Assembly (NCBI GenBank): GCA_032622095.1
Contig: CP136069.1
Coordinates: 188,097,122 to 188,161,121 of the forward strand
DNA from: Siphonodentalium dalli
Lineage: Eukaryota > Mollusca > Scaphopoda > Gadilida > Siphonodentaliidae
Direction of reading: 5' to 3'
DNA length: 64,000 nt
The first letter of the stretch is position 1. Every line of letters begins with the position of its first letter. The position numbers were made by a program, and so were the translations under genes. Below are positions 60,217-64,000 of the stretch, piece after piece. The notes under the pieces are model-generated. The model saw only the letters and a list, made by a program, of their open reading frames with translations. It made no database searches and was not told where the DNA came from.

Positions 60217-60641
60217 AGGTGGTCACGGTAGTCGGAACATTGCATATATGTAATATGATATGATCACACGTTAATGAAATCAAGTCGACAAATATTAAAC
60301 CCCCATGGCGGCTTGCGCTCCAAAACACACTTGAATAATATTCGCTTTTGAATTTTTCCGGCATCGATTAAATAGGTCAACGAAATTGCGGTGACACCGA
60401 TAAAAGAACAATAAATTTCGTAGAGGTGTACTTTTGTGCGACACCTTTCTCATAACAACACAACATATACACTCCGTTTCTATATTGATAACATTGGACA
60501 TCTGGCCTGCTTGATAACGTGGGGAATATAAAATAATTACTTTGAAATCAGCTCCATATTGTGTTGAAATTCGGCAGCGTTAAAAAAGTTCACACCGAGA
60601 ACGGGACGTAATATGCGATGTTCCGACTACCGTGACAACCT
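60217..60641. mobile_element. MITE with ~31-bp terminal inverted repeats, 425 bp
   Basis: AGGTGGTCACGGTAGTCGG, then AACATTGCATAT, at the left is the inverted repeat of 60611-60641 with two mismatches. No transposase. A target-site duplication is not obvious. Confidence 0.8.
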
Positions 60642-62757
60642 ATCATAGACCCCATTCACTTGCATCAGAAATTGTAAATAGAATTTCTTATGACATCGTT
60701 CGACAGTTTTAGGGGTTAATTTTAGAAAAGAAATCCGCGCGATTATATTATATTCGAGGCAGCTAGTTTCCTTAAACAACGGTATAGCATAAAAAAAAAC
60801 ATCGGTCGACAGCAGCTGTTATCATTATATCATTTCATTATGAATGGCGATGACCGTGGCACCGAAGAAAATTATATATTTCTCGAATATCAGTCTGGTT
60901 TTCGCAAAGGTTACATCATAACCGATATGTTTTTTTAACAACTCAATGTACTTTGTTTATGGTGAAATGTACATACGTTTAAAACGTTATTTGGATATCT
61001 TATTTCTAACCATACCGCTTGAAGGCCAGATTGAACACCTATGTTAAATATTGGTATGTGGGCTCTTTTTATGACATAAATAACAATATCTGCTCATTTG
61101 TTAGCGTCAATTCGAACAGGAGGTGAATGGAACCCTAGGATATCTAGTAAGTCATCAGACTTTAGGTAATGGAAATTATGTCATAATTTGTTAATTAAGC
61201 TGTTACCAAAGGCACTTTCATTACTTGCTAGGATGCAAGCGATTTAGTGAGGTAAGAATACGATATTTCTCAAGGAGGTATTTGTATCAATCGAATAACA
61301 TTTGTATGAATAATATACTGAACAATACAGATTTGGCTTCGTTGAGAGGATTTTGTTCTTTTATTCGTTTGATGGTTAAATGTTGTATTGACAGAGTGCA
61401 TACATTTGTAATTGAAGAACTGTTAAGTGTGAAATAAGGATATAGAAAATTAACGTTATACAATAGATATTTTGTCTATTTGTGCAGATCATGGTTATTG
61501 ATGTGTATATGTATGGTTAATCGGATCAGTGACCCCAGGCTGGGTGCACTTTGTGGTCGTAGCTACAAATTGTGCTGTATTCCAATCCATCCCATCTACT
61601 GAATGAGATTAAGGAGGCGCCCCATTCGTGACTTCAATTTGAAGGGAAAAATCATTATAATTTATAAGCAAGGTATGTGTCATAGTATTATAACAACACG
61701 TGTTTACCCTCACAATATGATAGATAAGTTCGAATTATGAAAAAAAGTGGTTTTAAAAAAATTAAAACGACCATGTTTTCATGTAGTCAGTTTGTCAGGA
61801 AATATAAAAAAACACACGCTGCATTATCTGGACTAGGAACGCAAATAGGGTATGCGCTCAGTCTACCATCTGAAATAAGACTGTCTATGAGAATATAAAT
61901 AAAACATTTCTCATTGCATATTTTAGTTTTTTTGTCAGCCATTTGCAGGACTATTTTTTATCAAGTAAAGAACGAAAACAATCTAAAAACATAAATATTA
62001 TTCAATCACGTTTTCAATAATCCGGCAGACATAAATTCTCAATACTGATTGGTCTTTTCAGACATTATGTAGTTTCATAGTGATTTTTCCTAAATAAAAT
62101 AGTGCAACATAATGGCACACAAAGGTGAAATCATGAAAGATTGGAGATGAATTTCATTATCTTCTCGAATACGAGAGACTATCACCCGAGCGACAGCGAT
62201 TGCTATCAAAATTTACTAACAGAAAACAAAATACTATCACAATGAGCGAAATACTTAACCAGAACGATTCAACAGACACAGAAATTTATTAAAATAATCA
62301 ATTGTGAACTTATAAATTCGGTTATGCCTGGGTAGACACCGAAAACGATAGTAAATGACACTGTATTTCTACGAAGCTAACACGAAATGACATGCACAAG
62401 CGACTAAACCAGAGTGGATATATACTCTTAATTATATTACCTAGCTGGTAACATAATTGAGGGTGTCTATGCACTTTGGGTTTATCAATCATATGACACC
62501 ATAGTATATAGTGTTAACGGAAATCACCTATGGCAAACAGGTATATTATTTATATTGCAAATACTGCTCATATATTATAATGTATATCATTTTAATATTT
62601 ATTATGTAAGTAATGTACATAAATGGATTATATGCTATCATAACACCTACGTATTTTGGGTCGATGAGATTAAACGATTTGATATTGATATCGCTTGGTA
62701 TGGTGCCGTAATTATCAGGAAAAGTTTTTCTCACATTGAGTTATTGTATATACATAC

Positions 62758-62929
62758 TTAAGATCTGGGTACATATCACCGAGTTTGGCCAGCACGTAGT
62801 CGCTTTCTAAGGTCAGTAACCATCCCTCTTGGCCAGATGAGTTGTAATAATTCCTGCAGAATTTGACAGCGTCGTACTGGCAGTGTGGTTTATCATTCAC
62901 AACCCACTTAATACCGCCTTTGGTCCTAT
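62758..62929 (-). CDS. C-type-lectin/PAN membrane protein, lectin-domain exon (N-terminal half)
   Basis: Acceptor CTCCCTTCAG before 62929 (phase 1) and donor TTAA|GTATGT at 62757 (phase 2). It encodes RTKGGIKWVVNDKPHC, QYDAVKFCRNYYNSSGQEGW, LLTLESDYVLAKLGDMYPDL. This is the first half of a C-type-lectin-like domain: the A..FC helix with the first conserved cysteine, then GWLLTL with the following helix. Joined to 58259 (junction Asn) it gives a domain of about 130 residues. The preceding exon(s), including any signal peptide, were not found up to 64000, so the gene is open at its 5' end. Confidence 0.78.
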
Positions 62930-63474
62930 CTGAAGGGAGTTAAAAAGGTAAACAAATCATGGTGAAACAGATAAACACGACGTCATGCTTTCTAAAAATG
63001 TCATATATCGAGTTTTGGTGCGAAAGTTGAATACATAATATTGTTTATTACATGACCATACCCTTATTCCGTTCAATAAACCCATTCTATAAATTGTGAT
63101 ATAAACCTTCGTTTAATAACAGGAAATAGTGCCAGGTGACTTTTGATTTCCGGTTTGTCGTCTGTTTACATTCTGTACGCTATGTCTCAAAATACTATGG
63201 CTTCCAATATTTTCCCAACAAACTACAATGAATGAAGAGTTTCGAAAGTTATGTCATTAAAGATACGCCATTAAATACTCCAAAGAGTCTTTATTTATCT
63301 TGGAATATTACTTTACGCCGGAAAACAACGCATTGTTACGTGAAACATCATTGCATGCCTAATAGAAGCCGATGTTAGTTTCGCGTCCCATTTGTTGATT
63401 TAAGTATGTTTTGTCGAGATTTTGGATCGTGTAATAAATAGAATCTACAATACGTCCCCAGTTTATAGCGGATT
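62930..63474. other. No exon recognised upstream of the lectin exon
   Basis: This would be intron of the minus-strand lectin/PAN gene. No signal-peptide-like frame with a phase-1 donor was seen on the minus strand. Confidence 0.4.
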
Positions 63475-63564
63475 TTACAAAACTCGTCCACTACTTAGGT
63501 CTGGACCTCGCCAAAGGCTCAGTCCAGACCTAATTTACTGGACTCGTTTTGTAAAGATCCTCTA
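63475..63564. repeat. Foldback element, ~90 bp
   Basis: TAGCGGATTTTACAAAACTC and GTCCA...TTAGGTCTGGAC pair with GTCCAGACCTAA, TGGACTCG and GTTTTGTAAAGATCCTCTA. The loop (CTCGCCAAAGGCTCA) is short. Confidence 0.85.
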
Positions 63565-63680
63565 TTTCTAAAATAACATGTTTTCAAGTATCTATACTAA
63601 TAAAACTCAATTGTGTTCGTATGTTTGTTTGTCCGTTTATGGGTGACCGTTGTAATGAATTTACAATAAAACGTGTTTAA

Positions 63681-64000
63681 CCCTTTACCCAACAGAAGGG
63701 CCCTGTGCCAATGCATTCTCTTATATATGCGAGTCGACAATAGGTCGCCTCGCATATATAAGAGAATGCATTGGCTTAACACATTAAAAATTATAAAATT
63801 GTTAAAGAATGTAAGAAAAAATGGTAAAAAGTGTTAAAAAAAGATTTTTTTTAGGCCAATGCATTCTCTTATATATGCGAGGCGACCTATGGTCGACTCG
63901 CATATATAAGAGAATGCATTGGCACAGGGCATAACTGTAACTATCACAATGTGGTCAAGGAGCCGGTTCCAATGATATCCATATTTGTATGGTTCTATTG
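63681..64000 (+). mobile_element. piggyBac-like dual-hairpin MITE, copy G (cut by window edge)
   Basis: TTAA at 63677-63680, left end CCCTTTACCCAACAGAAGGG, two complete hairpins (about 63707-63775 and 63855-63922), and most of the unique arm. By comparison with copy B about 70 bp lie beyond the window. Confidence 0.9.

Larger units (their letters stand above)
58260..62757 (-). other. Intron of the lectin/PAN gene (4.5 kb), interrupting the lectin domain
   Basis: Donor GTATGT at 62757 and acceptor TTTTAG at 58260, phase 2. It contains the 38-bp tandem repeat and a 425-bp MITE. Bases 58740-59280, 59460-60215 and 60650-62757 show no gene. A 93-codon + strand frame starting ATGGCCGAGGC at 58439 has a fair start context but no recognised family. 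Confidence 0.65.

Overview
The window is eukaryotic nuclear DNA. Its genes are split by GT-AG introns of 4-17 kb, it is AT-rich, and most of its length is transposable elements and satellites. The two genes I can reconstruct (a CABIT-domain signalling protein and a C-type-lectin/PAN membrane protein), the non-LTR relics and the many hairpin-type MITEs suggest a marine lophotrochozoan, most likely a mollusc. That is an inference; nothing in the window fixes the species.

Layout, left to right. 0.59-2.91 kb: satellite with a 35/70-bp period. 3.74-10.55 kb (+): a two-exon gene for a 515-aa GAREM/THEMIS-type CABIT protein, with a poly(A) signal 60 bp after the stop. Its 5.3-kb intron holds hairpin elements, a piggyBac-like MITE and a dispersed repeat. 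10.6-21.1 kb: no gene recognised; several foldback elements and three more MITE copies. 21.3-25.0 kb: LTR-retrotransposon-like structure without gag or pol. 25.6-31.45 kb and 35.3-41.4 kb: two copies, in opposite orientation, of a ~6-kb palindromic element with ~1.8-kb terminal inverted repeats and a tandem-repeat core. One copy carries a SINE and the other keeps the empty site. 31.5-33.0 kb: 5'-truncated L1/Tx1-like LINE. 41.8-49.0 kb: decayed non-LTR retrotransposons of at least three kinds, plus tandem repeats. 53.8-57.4 kb: a 25-bp minisatellite of about 140 units. 59-64 kb: further MITEs and a final copy of the dual-hairpin MITE cut by the window edge.

The second gene runs on the minus strand across the right half. 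Exons at 62929-62758 and 58259-58030 (the two halves of a C-type-lectin-like domain), 51625-51422 (a six-cysteine PAN/apple-like module) and 34211-33547 (Thr/Ser-rich 16-residue repeats, one membrane span, stop) have matching splice phases (1-2, 2-1, 1-1, 1-end). Together they give 422 codons of open frame. The 5' end, including any signal peptide, lies beyond base 64000. The introns have swallowed most of the repeats on the right side, including the minisatellite and one whole 6-kb element.

The two genes have no evident functional link. The most unusual items are the 6-kb long-inverted-repeat element with subterminal ~150-bp repeats, the piggyBac-like dual-hairpin MITE family (six copies plus one diverged relative), and the SINE with its filled and empty sites in one window.
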